The notes: a model not told the origin generated them from the sequence alone. A stretch of DNA of 64,000 nt from Streptomyces sp. SDr-06 (GCF_003324565.1 NZ_QOLA01000004.1:409733-473732); one strand, 5' to 3'; shown: positions 17,095 to 26,452, counted from the stretch's first letter. Numbers and translations are program-made.

Positions 17095-20000
17095 ATGCTT
17101 GAGCAGAACGAACCCGGCACCGCCGGGGACAACAACGAACAGAACAGCCCCAGCGACACGCTGCCGCCGCGCCGCAGGCGCCGCGCGGCGTCGCGGCCCG
17201 CGGGCCCGCCGGTGGGCGCCCAGACCGCGGAGCCCGCGGCACAGGCCGCGCAGCCCGCCGAGCCGGCCACGCCGGTCGCCGCGGCCGAGGAGACCGACGC
17301 CGCTCCGGCGCCGCGCACCCGCCGCCGCGCCACCCGCAAGGCGACGGCCCCCGCCGGTACGCCGCAGACCGCCGAGGCACCCGCCGAGGCACCCGCCCCG
17401 GCAGAAGAGGCCGCCGAGGCGCCCGCCCCGCGTACCCGCCGCCGCGCCACCCGCAAGGCGACGGCTCCGGCTGGTGCGCCGCAGGTCGCGGAGGAGATCG
17501 TGGAGGCCGTCGCGGCTCCGGTCGCCGTCGAGGCCGAGGTGGTCGAGGAGGCCGCCGAGGCGCCTGCTCCGCGTACTCGTCGCCGTGCGACGCGCAAGGC
17601 GACGGCTCCGGCTGGTGCGCCGCAGGTCGCGGAGGAGATCGTGGAGGCCGTCGCGGCTCCGGTCGTCGCCGAGGCCGAGGTGGTCGAGGAGGCCGCCGAG
17701 GCCGCCGCCCCGCGTACCCGTCGCCGTGCGACCCGTAAGGCGACCGCACCGCAGACCACCGTCGCGGCCCCGGCCGTCGCCGAGGTCGTCGAGGACGAAG
17801 AGCCCGAGGCCGCCGAGGACACTGAGGTCACCGAGGAGACCGACGAGCTCGCCGCCGTCGAGCCCGCCCCGGTCGTGGCCGACGAGGCGCCGCGCGGCCG
17901 TACCCGCCGCCGTGCCACCCGTCAGGCGACCGCCCCCACCGCCGAGGAGCCCGCCGCCGAGACCCCCGCGGCCGAGGACGAGGCACCCCGTGGCGGCCGT
18001 ACCCGCCGCCGCGCAGCGCGGGCCGTGTCCACTCCGCAGTTCACCCCGGTCGAGCCGGAGCCGAAGGCCGAGACCCCGGCCGAGGAGCCCGCCACCGGAC
18101 GGTCCCGCCGCCGGGCCACGCGTCCCGCCGTGGCCGTGTTCCAGGCGCCGGTCTTCACCGAGCCGATGTTCCAGACCCCGGAGACGGCCGCGGCCGCCGC
18201 CGCTGCCGCCCGCGTCGAGGAGCCGGAGCCCGCCGAGGCCGAGGAGACCGTCCACGAGGCGGCCGAACCCGCCGCCGAGCCCCAGGGCCGCTCGCGCCGT
18301 CGCCGCCGCCGTGGCGAGCCCGCCGAGCCGGTCCTGGGCAAGCCCGCCGAGGAGCCGGTCGACGAGCACGTCGAGGAGCCCGCCGAGGCCGAGGCCGAAG
18401 CGGAGACCGAGGACACCGACGACGACCGCCCCTCGCGCCGCCGTCGCCGCGGTGGCCGTCGCCGCCGCCGTGGCGAGAGCGCCGAGTCCGAGGACGCCGC
18501 CGAGGAGCAGGCGTACGAGCCGGCCGAGCAGACCGAGGAAGCCGCGGAAGCGGAAGAGGACGAGGAGCACGAGGACGAGGACGCCGACGGCACCCCGTCC
18601 GCGGCCGGTACCAGCAGCAGCCGACGCCGCCGCCGGCGCCGCCGTCGCTCCGGCGACGCGGGCCCCGAGAGCGAGCAGGGCTCCGACGACCCGGAGCGCA
18701 CCGTCGTCAAGGTCCGCGAGCCGCGCCCGGCCCGCGAGCGCGCCGAGTCCCTCGCGTCCGGCTCTTCCTCCTCCGACGAGGTCCAGTCCATCAAGGGCTC
18801 GACGCGTCTGGAGGCCAAGAAGCAGCGCCGCCGCGAGGGCCGCGAGCAGGGCCGCCGCCGCGTCCCGATCATCACCGAGGCCGAGTTCCTGGCCCGCCGC
18901 GAGGCCGTCGAGCGCGTCATGGTCGTCCGCCAGAGCGGCGAGCGCACCCAGATCGGCGTCCTCGAGGACAACGTGCTCGTCGAGCACTACGTCAACAAGG
19001 AGCAGGCCACCTCGTACGTCGGCAACGTCTACCTGGGCAAGGTCCAGAACGTACTGCCGTCCATGGAGGCCGCGTTCGTCGACATCGGCAAGGGCCGCAA
19101 CGCCGTCCTGTACGCCGGTGAGGTCAACTTCGAGTCGCTCGGCATGGGCAACGGCCCGCGCCGCATCGAGGCCGCCCTCAAGTCGGGCCAGTCGGTGCTC
19201 GTCCAGGTGACGAAGGACCCGATCGGCCACAAGGGCGCCCGCCTGACCAGCCAGGTCTCGCTGCCCGGCCGCTACCTGGTCTACGTGCCCGAGGGCTCGA
19301 TGACCGGCATCAGCCGCAAGCTGCCCGACACCGAGCGCGCGCGCCTGAAGACCATCCTCAAGAAGATCGTCCCCGAGGACGCGGGCGTCATCGTGCGCAC
19401 CGCCGCCGAGGGCGCGAGCGAGGACGAGCTGCGCCGCGACGTCGAGCGCCTCCAGGCGCAGTGGGCCGACATCCAGAAGAAGGCCAACCAGATCTCGACG
19501 TCCTCGCCGTCGCTGCTCTACGGCGAGCCGGACATGACCGTCCGGGTCGTCCGCGACATCTTCAACGAGGACTTCTCCAAGGTCATCGTCAGCGGTGACG
19601 AGGCGTGGGAGACCATCCACGGCTACGTCGCGCACGTGGCGCCGGACCTGACCGAGCGGCTCTCGCGCTGGACCAGCGAGGTCGACGTCTTCGCGACCTA
19701 CCGGATCGACGAGCAGCTCGCCAAGGCCCTGGACCGCAAGGTCTGGCTGCCGTCCGGCGGCTCGCTGGTGATCGACAAGACCGAGGCGATGATCGTCGTC
19801 GACGTCAACACCGGCAAGTTCACCGGCCAGGGCGGCAACCTCGAAGAGACCGTCACGAGGAACAACCTCGAGGCGGCCGAGGAGATCGTGCGCCAGCTGC
19901 GCCTGCGCGACCTGGGCGGCATCGTCGTCATCGACTTCATCGACATGGTCCTGGAGTCCAACCGCGACCTCGTCCTGCGCCGCCTGCTCGAATGCCTGGG

Positions 20001-21084
20001 CCGCGACCGGACCAAGCACCAGGTGGCCGAGGTCACCTCGCTCGGCCTGGTGCAGATGACCCGCAAGCGGGTCGGCCAGGGCCTGCTGGAGTCGTTCTCC
20101 GAGACCTGCGTCCACTGCAACGGGCGCGGCGTGATCGTGCACATGGAGCAGCCGGCCGCGGTCGGCGGCGGTGCGGGCAAGCGCGCGAAGAAGCGCGGCC
20201 GCGGCGGCGCCGAGCACGACCAGCACACCCACGAGCACGAGGCCGCGGACGTCGAGTCCGTCGACGCCGTCGAGTCCGAGGCCGAGGTCGCCGCGGAGAT
20301 CGCGGCCCCGGTCGCGCTCGCCGAGCCCGAGTTCGTGCCCGACGAGGAGCTGTACAGCAGCGTCGCCGAGGCGGAGGCAGCGGCGCGCGGGCGTTCGCGC
20401 CGCCGCGCCACCCGCAAGGCCTCGGCCCCGGCCGGCGCGCCCCGTACGGCCGCCGTCGAGGCGCCGGCCGCCCCGGCCCCGGTCGAGGAGCCGGAGGCCG
20501 CACAGGCCCCGGCCGCGGTGACCGTCGCCTCGTTCATCGAGGACGACGCGCCGCGCGGGCGCACCCGCCGCCGCGCCACCCGCAAGGCGACCGCCCCGGC
20601 GGGCGCGCCGACGGCGTCCGCCGCCGAGCCGGTGGTGGTCGTCACGGAGCCCGCACCGAAGGCCGAGGAGCAGGTTGCCGAACCGGCCGCCCCCGTCGCC
20701 GAGTCGGTCGTCGAGTCCGTGGCCGAGCCCGTCGTCGAGGAGGCGCCCGTCGCCGCCCCGCCGCGGGCCCGCCGCCGGGTGACCCGCAAGGCCACGGCCC
20801 CGGCCGGATCGCCCGCGGGCGCCGAGGAAGCCGCGGTCGTCGTGGTGGCCGCCACCCCGGCCGCCGAGCCGACCGAGGCCGCCGAGTCCGCCGAGGAGGC
20901 CGCACCGGCCAAGAAGGCGGCGCGCAAGACGGCGAAGAAGGCCACCGCGAAGAAGGCCGCCACGAAGAAGACGGCGGCCAAGAAGACCGCGGCGAAGAAG
21001 ACGACCGCCAAGAAGGCCACCGCCAAGAAGACGGCGGCGGCCGAGAAGCAGCAGTCCTCGGTCTCGGCGTCCACGGACAGCTGA
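17095..21084 (+). CDS. rne: Ribonuclease E/G with long disordered arms
   Basis: Endoribonuclease of mRNA decay and rRNA/tRNA processing. At 1,329 residues it is larger than E. coli RNase E (1,061). Residues 1-585 are an Ala/Glu/Pro and Arg-rich disordered arm with repeated TRRRATRKATAPAGAP units. The catalytic core begins near 588 (ITEAEFLARREAVERVMVVR), with the S1 domain (YVGNVYLGKVQNVLPSMEAAFVDIG), the DNase-like site IVVDVNTGKFTG near 905 and the zinc-link CVHCNGRG near 1005. A second repetitive arm ends in a histone-H1-like Lys/Ala tail (KKTAAKKTAAKKTTAKKATA). This arm-core-arm design is the actinobacterial form. ATG 17095 has GGGAG about 10 nt upstream. A 22-bp hairpin follows. Confidence 0.95.
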   Translation: MLEQNEPGTAGDNNEQNSPSDTLPPRRRRRAASRPAGPPVGAQTAEPAAQAAQPAEPATPVAAAEETDAAPAPRTRRRATRKATAPAGTPQTAEAPAEAPAPAEEAAEAPAPRTRRRATRKATAPAGAPQVAEEIVEAVAAPVAVEAEVVEEAAEAPAPRTRRRATRKATAPAGAPQVAEEIVEAVAAPVVAEAEVVEEAAEAAAPRTRRRATRKATAPQTTVAAPAVAEVVEDEEPEAAEDTEVTEETDELAAVEPAPVVADEAPRGRTRRRATRQATAPTAEEPAAETPAAEDEAPRGGRTRRRAARAVSTPQFTPVEPEPKAETPAEEPATGRSRRRATRPAVAVFQAPVFTEPMFQTPETAAAAAAAARVEEPEPAEAEETVHEAAEPAAEPQGRSRRRRRRGEPAEPVLGKPAEEPVDEHVEEPAEAEAEAETEDTDDDRPSRRRRRGGRRRRRGESAESEDAAEEQAYEPAEQTEEAAEAEEDEEHEDEDADGTPSAAGTSSSRRRRRRRRRSGDAGPESEQGSDDPERTVVKVREPRPARERAESLASGSSSSDEVQSIKGSTRLEAKKQRRREGREQGRRRVPIITEAEFLARREAVERVMVVRQSGERTQIGVLEDNVLVEHYVNKEQATSYVGNVYLGKVQNVLPSMEAAFVDIGKGRNAVLYAGEVNFESLGMGNGPRRIEAALKSGQSVLVQVTKDPIGHKGARLTSQVSLPGRYLVYVPEGSMTGISRKLPDTERARLKTILKKIVPEDAGVIVRTAAEGASEDELRRDVERLQAQWADIQKKANQISTSSPSLLYGEPDMTVRVVRDIFNEDFSKVIVSGDEAWETIHGYVAHVAPDLTERLSRWTSEVDVFATYRIDEQLAKALDRKVWLPSGGSLVIDKTEAMIVVDVNTGKFTGQGGNLEETVTRNNLEAAEEIVRQLRLRDLGGIVVIDFIDMVLESNRDLVLRRLLECLGRDRTKHQVAEVTSLGLVQMTRKRVGQGLLESFSETCVHCNGRGVIVHMEQPAAVGGGAGKRAKKRGRGGAEHDQHTHEHEAADVESVDAVESEAEVAAEIAAPVALAEPEFVPDEELYSSVAEAEAAARGRSRRRATRKASAPAGAPRTAAVEAPAAPAPVEEPEAAQAPAAVTVASFIEDDAPRGRTRRRATRKATAPAGAPTASAAEPVVVVTEPAPKAEEQVAEPAAPVAESVVESVAEPVVEEAPVAAPPRARRRVTRKATAPAGSPAGAEEAAVVVVAATPAAEPTEAAESAEEAAPAKKAARKTAKKATAKKAATKKTAAKKTAAKKTTAKKATAKKTAAAEKQQSSVSASTDS
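17452..17702 (+). repeat. 141-bp tandem repeat inside rne
   Basis: Bases 17452-17561 recur at 17593-17702, offset 141 bp (47 codons), with only two mismatches in 110 and an exact run of 73. The encoded unit is ATRKATAPAGAPQVAEEIVE and following. Surrounding units are related in protein but less so in DNA, so this copy looks recent. Confidence 0.85.
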
Positions 21085-21143
21085 GACCGGCCGGTCGACG
21101 GCCGACGGGCCCGCCTGTCGGTCGGCGGCCGGTGAGCGTCATG

Positions 21144-21191
21144 GGCCGACCGGAGCCCGCCCCGGACCACCGGGGCGGGCTCCGGTCGGCC
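21144..21191 (+). terminator. Perfect 22-bp terminator hairpin after rne
   Basis: Bases 21144-21165 are perfectly complementary to 21170-21191 around the loop ACCA; the stem is nearly all G-C (it starts GGCCGACCGGAG). No T-run follows. It sits 60 nt after the rne stop. Confidence 0.85.
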
Positions 21192-21203
21192 GACGGACGC
21201 AGG

Positions 21204-21234
21204 GTCCCCGGGCCCGGATTTCCGGGCCGGGACC
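21204..21234 (+). terminator. Second hairpin downstream of rne
   Basis: GTCCC-CGGGCCCGG and CCGGGCC-GGGAC fold around ATTT with one or two bulged bases. It backs up the preceding hairpin before the rplU promoter. Confidence 0.55.
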
Positions 21235-21274
21235 GGTGGTTTCGTTGCCGAGCGGTACGGGTAACGACCCTGGT

Positions 21275-21303
21275 TTGACCCACCACGTCCGGCCCCGTAG
21301 CCT
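21275..21303 (+). promoter_or_regulatory. rplU promoter, vegetative-sigma type
   Basis: TTGACC at 21275-21280 is followed after exactly 17 bp by TAGCCT at 21298-21303, close to the HrdB consensus. Transcription should start near 21310, giving a leader of about 125 nt before the rplU GTG. The region 21085-21434 has no gene: it holds the two rne hairpins, this promoter and the leader. Confidence 0.75.
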
Positions 21304-21309
21304 TGACTC

Positions 21310-21434
21310 TCGGCGTGTTTATATACGCGCCTGCCCCTGAGCACCTCACCTCCCGGTCCGCCGGGGGAGGCCCCCTGCTTTTCTGCGGGAGGGCTGGCTT
21401 CAAGGGTTCCGTATCGAGCGAGAGAGAGATCCGC
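21310..21434 (+). promoter_or_regulatory. rplU mRNA leader
   Basis: About 125 nt between the predicted start and the rplU GTG. It can form a CCTCCCGG/CCGGGGGAGG hairpin near 21350-21371 and possibly a second near 21372-21395 around TTTTCT. The length and folding suggest ribosomal-protein feedback, but I cannot match it to a named leader family. Confidence 0.35.
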
Positions 21435-21755
21435 GTGTACGCCATCGTGCGCAGCGGTGGTCGCCAGCACAAGGTTGCTGTCGGCGACATCGTTGAGGTT
21501 GACAAGATTTCCACTGCCAAGGTTGGCGACACGGTCGAGCTCTCGACCCTGCTCGTTGTCGACGGCGACGCTGTGACCAGCGACCCGTGGGTGCTGGCCG
21601 GTATCAAGGTCACCGCCGAGGTCGTGGACCACCACAAGGGTGCCAAGATCGACATCCTTCGGTACAAGAACAAGACCGGTTACCGCCGTCGCCAGGGCCA
21701 CCGCCAGCAGTACACGGCGATCAAGGTCACCGGTATCCCCACGGCTGCGAAGTAA
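21435..21755 (+). CDS. rplU: 50S ribosomal protein L21
   Basis: 106-residue L21: [24 protein letters not shown] at the N-terminus and [28 protein letters not shown] at the C-terminus, the rRNA-binding basic region. The start is GTG 21435, which gives the family length; earlier in-frame codons belong to the leader. It uses noticeably more GTT and GGT codons than its neighbours, typical of highly expressed genes. rpmA follows by 14 nt. Confidence 0.97.
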   Translation: MYAIVRSGGRQHKVAVGDIVEVDKISTAKVGDTVELSTLLVVDGDAVTSDPWVLAGIKVTAEVVDHHKGAKIDILRYKNKTGYRRRQGHRQQYTAIKVTGIPTAAK

Positions 21756-21769
21756 GGGACTGAGGAGAC

Positions 21770-22024
21770 ATGGCACACAAGAAGGGCGCATCGTCCACTC
21801 GGAACGGTCGCGACTCCAACGCTCAGCGGCTCGGTGTGAAGCGCTTCGGCGGTCAGACCGTGCTCGCCGGTGAGATCCTGGTCCGCCAGCGCGGCACCCA
21901 CTTCCACCCGGGTGCGGGCGTCGGTCGCGGTGGCGACGACACCCTGTTCGCGCTGCAGGCCGGTGCGGTGCAGTTCGGCACCCACCGTGGCCGCAAGGTC
22001 GTGAACATCGTTCCGGTTGCCTGA
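21770..22024 (+). CDS. rpmA: 50S ribosomal protein L27
   Basis: 84-residue L27 beginning [16 protein letters not shown]. The N-terminal arm that reaches the peptidyl-transferase centre is present without the cleaved leader seen in Firmicutes. Further on are [22 protein letters not shown] and the conserved C-terminal beta strands. GAGGAG lies about 5 nt before the ATG. It is cotranscribed with rplU and followed by a terminator. Confidence 0.97.
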   Translation: MAHKKGASSTRNGRDSNAQRLGVKRFGGQTVLAGEILVRQRGTHFHPGAGVGRGGDDTLFALQAGAVQFGTHRGRKVVNIVPVA

Positions 22025-22057
22025 TCACTTAGGCACCCGTAGAGCGGTTTCAGCGGA

Positions 22058-22094
22058 GGCGGACCTCACTTCCCCCACGGGAAGCGGGTCCGCC
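22058..22094 (+). terminator. Terminator after rplU-rpmA
   Basis: GGCGGACC (22058-22065) pairs with GGTCCGCC (22087-22094). An inner TTCCC/GGGAA stem forms the apex, and TTTCG follows. Confidence 0.8.
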
Positions 22095-22168
22095 TTTCGC
22101 GTGTTACTAGATAGACATTCCCGTACTCTCCCGACTTCCCGTCGGGGGGACCCCCAGGAGGCACACCC

Positions 22169-23608
22169 ATGACCACCTTCGTGGACCGCGTCGAGCTGCA
22201 CGTCGCCGCGGGTAACGGAGGCCACGGCTGCGCCTCCGTTCACCGTGAGAAGTTCAAGCCGCTCGGCGGCCCGGACGGCGGCAACGGCGGCCGTGGCGGC
22301 GACGTCACCCTGGTCGTCGACCAGTCCGTGACCACGCTTCTCGAATACCACCACTCGCCGCACCGCAAGGCCACCAACGGCCAGCCCGGCGCCGGTGACA
22401 ACCGCTCCGGCAAGGACGGCCAGGACCTGATCCTGCCCGTGCCGGACGGCACCGTCGTGCTCGACAAGCAGGGCAACGTGCTGGCCGACCTGGTCGGCGA
22501 GGGCACCACCTACATCGCGGGCCAGGGCGGCCGCGGCGGCCTCGGCAACGCGGCGCTCGCCTCCGCCCGCCGCAAGGCGCCCGGCTTCGCGCTGCTCGGC
22601 GAGCCTGGCGAGGCCACGGACATCGTCCTGGAGCTCAAGACCGTCGCCGACGTGGCCCTGGTGGGCTACCCGAGCGCCGGAAAGTCCTCCCTGATCTCCG
22701 TCCTCTCGGCGGCCAAGCCGAAGATCGCGGACTACCCGTTCACGACGCTGGTCCCCAACCTCGGTGTGGTGACGGCCGGTTCGACCGTCTACACCATCGC
22801 CGACGTCCCCGGCCTGATCCCCGGCGCCAGCCAGGGCAAGGGGCTGGGCCTGGAGTTCCTGCGGCACGTGGAGCGCTGCTCGGTCCTCGTGCACGTCCTG
22901 GACACCGCGACGCTGGAGTCCGAGCGCGACCCGGTCTCCGACCTCGACATCATCGAGGAGGAGCTCAAGCAGTACGGCGGCCTCGACGACCGGCCCCGCA
23001 TCGTCGTCCTCAACAAGATCGACATTCCGGACGGCAAGGACCTCGCGGACATGATCCGCCCCGAGCTCGAAGAGCGCGGCTACCAGGTCTTCGAGGTCTC
23101 CGCCGTCGCCCGTACGGGCCTGAAGGAGCTGTCCTTCGCGCTGGCCGGGATCGTCGCCGAGGCGCGTGCCGCCAAGCCCAAGGAGGAGGCGACCCGCATC
23201 GTCATCCGCCCGAAGGCCGTCGACGACGCGGGCTTCACCGTCGCCTTCGACGAGGCGAACGACGTCTACCGGGTACGCGGCGAGAAGCCGGAGCGCTGGA
23301 TCCGCCAGACCGACTTCAACAACGACGAGGCCGTCGGCTACCTCGCGGACCGCCTCAACCGCCTCGGCGTCGAGGAGGCCCTGATGAAGGCCGGTGCGCG
23401 CTCCGGCGACGGCGTGGCCATCGGGCCCGAGGAGAACGCGGTCGTCTTCGACTGGGAGCCGACGATGATGGCGGGCGCCGAGATGCTGGGCCGCCGTGGC
23501 GAGGACCACCGGCTCGAGGCGCCCCGGCCTGCCGCCCAGCGGCGCCGGGACCGGGACGCGGAGCGGGACGAGGCGGACCGCGAATTCAAGGAGTTCGGCC
23601 CCTTCTGA
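22169..23608 (+). CDS. obg: Obg/CgtA GTPase
   Basis: Ribosome-associated GTPase for 50S assembly; in Streptomyces Obg also influences the onset of aerial growth and sporulation. The Gly-rich Obg fold (1-158) has [10 protein letters not shown] and [11 protein letters not shown]. The G domain (about 160-330) has G1 GYPSAGKSS, switch [14 protein letters not shown]3 DVPGLIPGA and G4 NKID. The C-terminal OCT domain (about 350-430) has [19 protein letters not shown] charged Arg-rich tail of about 45 residues ends it, for 479 residues in total. AGGAGG precedes the ATG by 8 nt. The gene has its own hairpin-bounded promoter region. Confidence 0.97.
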   Translation: MTTFVDRVELHVAAGNGGHGCASVHREKFKPLGGPDGGNGGRGGDVTLVVDQSVTTLLEYHHSPHRKATNGQPGAGDNRSGKDGQDLILPVPDGTVVLDKQGNVLADLVGEGTTYIAGQGGRGGLGNAALASARRKAPGFALLGEPGEATDIVLELKTVADVALVGYPSAGKSSLISVLSAAKPKIADYPFTTLVPNLGVVTAGSTVYTIADVPGLIPGASQGKGLGLEFLRHVERCSVLVHVLDTATLESERDPVSDLDIIEEELKQYGGLDDRPRIVVLNKIDIPDGKDLADMIRPELEERGYQVFEVSAVARTGLKELSFALAGIVAEARAAKPKEEATRIVIRPKAVDDAGFTVAFDEANDVYRVRGEKPERWIRQTDFNNDEAVGYLADRLNRLGVEEALMKAGARSGDGVAIGPEENAVVFDWEPTMMAGAEMLGRRGEDHRLEAPRPAAQRRRDRDAERDEADREFKEFGPF

Positions 23609-23647
23609 CCCCCGGCCCCGCCCCGGGGCGCCTGCGGACCGTGCTGG

Positions 23648-23804
23648 GTTGCTCGCGCAGTTCCCCGCGCCCCTGGCAGGGTCGGTGCTGGTCAGCGTGG
23701 GCATCCTCAGCCCGTCATGGGGGTCCCCCCTGGCCCTTAAGGCCTTGGGGGAGTTTGAGGACGAGCGCCGTTCAGGCGCGATACGGGGTCTGGGGCGGAG
23801 CCCG
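23648..23804. repeat. Mosaic of dispersed streptomycete intergenic repeats
   Basis: Three elements that I remember as scattered between genes throughout Streptomyces chromosomes lie in a row. The first is GCTCGCGCAGTTCCCCGCGC near 23651. The second is an inverted-repeat module GGGGGTCCCCCC...TTGGGGGAG (23719-23752). The third starts TTTGAGGACGAGCGCC at 23754 and runs to about 23804. Nothing coding is seen here. Confidence 0.6.
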
Positions 23805-23810
23805 TAGGAT
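23805..23810 (+). promoter_or_regulatory. -10 box of a leaderless promoter
   Basis: TAGGAT is exactly 6 nt before the GTG of the GT2 gene. It abuts the end of the dispersed repeat, which may therefore supply part of the promoter. Confidence 0.5.
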
Positions 23811-23816
23811 TCTCGG

Positions 23817-25436
23817 GTGAGTCAGAGTCGTGTCAGCCCGGACGGCCCCGCGGGCGTCAGTGTCGTCGTCATCGCCTACAACGACGCCGGGCTGGTCGCC
23901 GACGCCGTGCGGTCGGCCCTCGCGCAGGGGCCGGCCGTCACCGAGGTCGTGGCCGTCGACGACTGCTCCCAGGACGGCACCGCCGCCGTCCTGGACCAGC
24001 TGGCCACCACCGAACCCCGGCTCCGCGTGGTGCGCCGCACGGAGAACAGCGGGGGCTGCGGAACGCCCCGCAACGACGGAATCGCCGCCGCCACCGCCCC
24101 GTACGTCATGTTCCTCGACAGCGACGACGTGCTGCCCCCCGGAGCCGTCGCCGCCCTCCTGGCCGCTGCCGAGGAGCACGGCACCGAGGTCACCGTGGGC
24201 CGGGCCGTGCGCCGCGAGCTGCCCGCCGGCCGCGACGTGCGCTGGCAGCCCGGCCTGTACCGGGAAGCGGCCGTGCACGCGTCGCCCGAGGCCGAGCCGA
24301 AGCTGCTCCACGACACGCTCTGCGTCAACAAGCTCTACCGCCGCGACTTCCTGAATGAGCGTCAACTCCGGTTCCCCGACGGCAAGTTCGTCTACGAGGA
24401 CTTCGTCTTCACGGCCCGCGTGTACGCGGCGGCGCCCCGCGTCGCCGTCGTGCCCGAGCTCGTCTACGTCTGGCATGTGCGGCGCGCCGCCGCCCAGGTC
24501 TCCATCTCGCTGGCCCGCAAGGACGTCGGCAACTGGCAGGCGCGGATCGCCGCCCACACCCAGGCCGTCGAGGCGTTCCGGGCGGCCGACCGCAAGGCGC
24601 TCGCCGCCGCCTGCCGCACCAAGTTCCTGGACTACGACCTGTGCCTGTACCTGCGCGAGCTGCGCGTGCGCGACGCCGGGTACCAGGCCGACTGGTGGCG
24701 GCTGACCCGTGCCTACCTCGCCGGGTTCGAGCCCGGCGAGGTGGCCGCGGCCGCCGCCCCGGCCCGCTGGCTCACCCAGGTGGTGCTCGCCTCGGACACC
24801 CCCCGTGACCTGGACCGGCTCTCCCAGCTCGCCGCCGAGCACCCCCGCCTCACCCCGCCGTACACCACCGCGGAGTCCGGCCCGGTGTGGGCGGACGACC
24901 TGACCGTGCCGCTGGACGGGCTCGACGCGCTGCCCGCCGACCGGCTCCCCCTCGCCGTGGACGCGACGCTGCTGGCGGCCCGGCGCGGCATCCTCAAGCT
25001 CCGCGTGCACGAGCTGTACGGACGGCTCGCCGCGAACGGTGCCCCGTCCGGCGCCGACGTCGAGTTCGTGTCCCGGGACGGCGGCGAGAGCGCGCTGACC
25101 GTCACCGCGCCGCTGCGCGCCACCGAGGGCGGCTGGAGCGGGCAGGTGCCCGTACCGCTGGCGCGCCTCGCGGCGGCGGGCGGCCGCGGCACCCAGATCT
25201 GGGACCTGCGGGTCCGCGTGCACACCGGCCGCGCGCCGGGCCCGTACACCACGCTGCGGGCCGGGGCGGCCGGGCTGCGGCGCACGGCGGTTCCCGGCAG
25301 CCGGTACGGTGTTCTGCTGGTGCAGCCGTACCGGACGTCGAGCGGATCGCTCGCGGTGCGGCTCGCGCCAGGAGTGCAGGGGGCCCTCGGGGTGGTCGGC
25401 GGCAAGCTGCGCAGGCTGGCCCGGAAAGCCCGGTAG
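23817..25436 (+). CDS. Family 2 glycosyltransferase with long C-terminal region
   Basis: Cytoplasmic GT-A transferase, probably acting on a surface polymer. The GT2 core has VSVVVIAYNDAGLVADAV, VVAVDDCSQDGT, PRNDGIAAATAPYVMFLDSDDV (the nucleotide-metal DxD is in LDSDD, residues about 100-104) and KFVYEDFVFTARVY. Residues about 230-380 are helical, and the last ~150 look like a beta domain. The first ~380 residues are clearly paralogous to the N-terminal part of the GT2-TagF fusion at 29221 (CVNKLYRRDFL against STNKCYRREFL). The start is a GTG with a -10 box 6 nt upstream. It heads the galE pair. Confidence 0.88.
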   Translation: MSQSRVSPDGPAGVSVVVIAYNDAGLVADAVRSALAQGPAVTEVVAVDDCSQDGTAAVLDQLATTEPRLRVVRRTENSGGCGTPRNDGIAAATAPYVMFLDSDDVLPPGAVAALLAAAEEHGTEVTVGRAVRRELPAGRDVRWQPGLYREAAVHASPEAEPKLLHDTLCVNKLYRRDFLNERQLRFPDGKFVYEDFVFTARVYAAAPRVAVVPELVYVWHVRRAAAQVSISLARKDVGNWQARIAAHTQAVEAFRAADRKALAAACRTKFLDYDLCLYLRELRVRDAGYQADWWRLTRAYLAGFEPGEVAAAAAPARWLTQVVLASDTPRDLDRLSQLAAEHPRLTPPYTTAESGPVWADDLTVPLDGLDALPADRLPLAVDATLLAARRGILKLRVHELYGRLAANGAPSGADVEFVSRDGGESALTVTAPLRATEGGWSGQVPVPLARLAAAGGRGTQIWDLRVRVHTGRAPGPYTTLRAGAAGLRRTAVPGSRYGVLLVQPYRTSSGSLAVRLAPGVQGALGVVGGKLRRLARKAR

Positions 25437-25462
25437 AACGCGATGACGACGAGGACGCGCAT

Positions 25463-26446
25463 ATGACTTTTCTGATCACTGGTGGCGCCGGATACATCGG
25501 TTCCCATGTCGTGCGGGCCATGACGGCGGCGGGGGAGCGCGTCGTCGTGCTCGACGACCTCTCCACCGGTGACGCGGCCCGTCTGCCGCAGGGTGTGCCG
25601 CTGGTGGTCGGCTCCGTCCTGGACCGCGCGCTCCTGGACCGCACCCTCGCCGAGCACGAGGTCACCGGGGTGGTGCACCTCGCGGGCAAGAAGCAGGTCG
25701 GCGAGTCCGTCGAGATCCCGCTGCACTACTACCGGGAGAACGTGTTCGGGCTGACCGTGCTCCTGGAGGCCGTCGCCGAGGCGGGCGTGCGCACCTTCCT
25801 GTTCTCCTCGTCCGCCTCCGTGTACGGGATGCCGGACGTCGACCTCGTCACCGAGGCCACCCCCTGCCTGCCGATGAGCCCGTACGGCGAGACCAAGCTG
25901 GCAGGCGAGTGGCTGGTCCGCGCGGCCGGCAAGGCCCACGGCATCGCCACCGGCTGCCTGCGCTACTTCAACGTGGCGGGCACCGCCACCCCCGAACTCG
26001 CCGACACCGGCGTCTTCAACCTCGTACCGATGGTGTTCGAGAAGCTGGAGGACGGCGAGCCGCCGCGCATCTTCGGCGACGACTACGAGACCCCCGACGG
26101 CACCTGTGTGCGCGACTACATCCACGTCGAGGACCTCGCGGACGCGCACCTGGCCGCCGCCCGCAAGCTCGCCGAGTCCGCGCAGGCGAGCGACTTCCGC
26201 GACCTGACCGTCAACATCGGCCGCGGCGAAGGCGTTTCGGTGCGCGAGATGGTCGACCTCATCAACGAGATCAGCGGCCGCGGCATCGCCCCCGAGGTCC
26301 ACCCGCGCCGCGCGGGCGACCCGGCGCGCGTCGTCGCCTCCGCCGACCGCATCGCCGAGGAACTGGGCTGGAAGGCCCACCACGACGTGCGCTCCATGAT
26401 CTCCTCGGCGTGGGCGGGCTGGCGCCACCACCGCGACGCCGTCTGA
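25463..26446 (+). CDS. galE: UDP-glucose 4-epimerase
   Basis: Interconverts UDP-glucose and UDP-galactose (or the N-acetyl forms), supplying sugars for the surrounding glycosyltransferases. The NAD Rossmann motif GGAGYIGSH is at residues 7-15. SSSASVYG and YGETK (Tyr near 141) form the S/T...YxxxK catalytic set, and CVRDYIHVEDLADAHLAA is the usual GalE signature. The length of 327 residues is typical. ATG 25463 has GAGGA 8 nt upstream. It ends at a large two-tier hairpin shared with the convergent gene. Confidence 0.93.
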   Translation: MTFLITGGAGYIGSHVVRAMTAAGERVVVLDDLSTGDAARLPQGVPLVVGSVLDRALLDRTLAEHEVTGVVHLAGKKQVGESVEIPLHYYRENVFGLTVLLEAVAEAGVRTFLFSSSASVYGMPDVDLVTEATPCLPMSPYGETKLAGEWLVRAAGKAHGIATGCLRYFNVAGTATPELADTGVFNLVPMVFEKLEDGEPPRIFGDDYETPDGTCVRDYIHVEDLADAHLAAARKLAESAQASDFRDLTVNIGRGEGVSVREMVDLINEISGRGIAPEVHPRRAGDPARVVASADRIAEELGWKAHHDVRSMISSAWAGWRHHRDAV

Positions 26447-26452
26447 GACCCG

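Noticed and set aside
16921..20238. Very long open frames antisense to rne (over 1,000 codons) and similar ones antisense to folC, pbp2, obg and the radical SAM gene
   Set aside because: In GC-rich genomes frames opposite strongly biased codons stay open by default. The translations are low-complexity Arg/Gly/Val/Leu strings without domains or ribosome sites.
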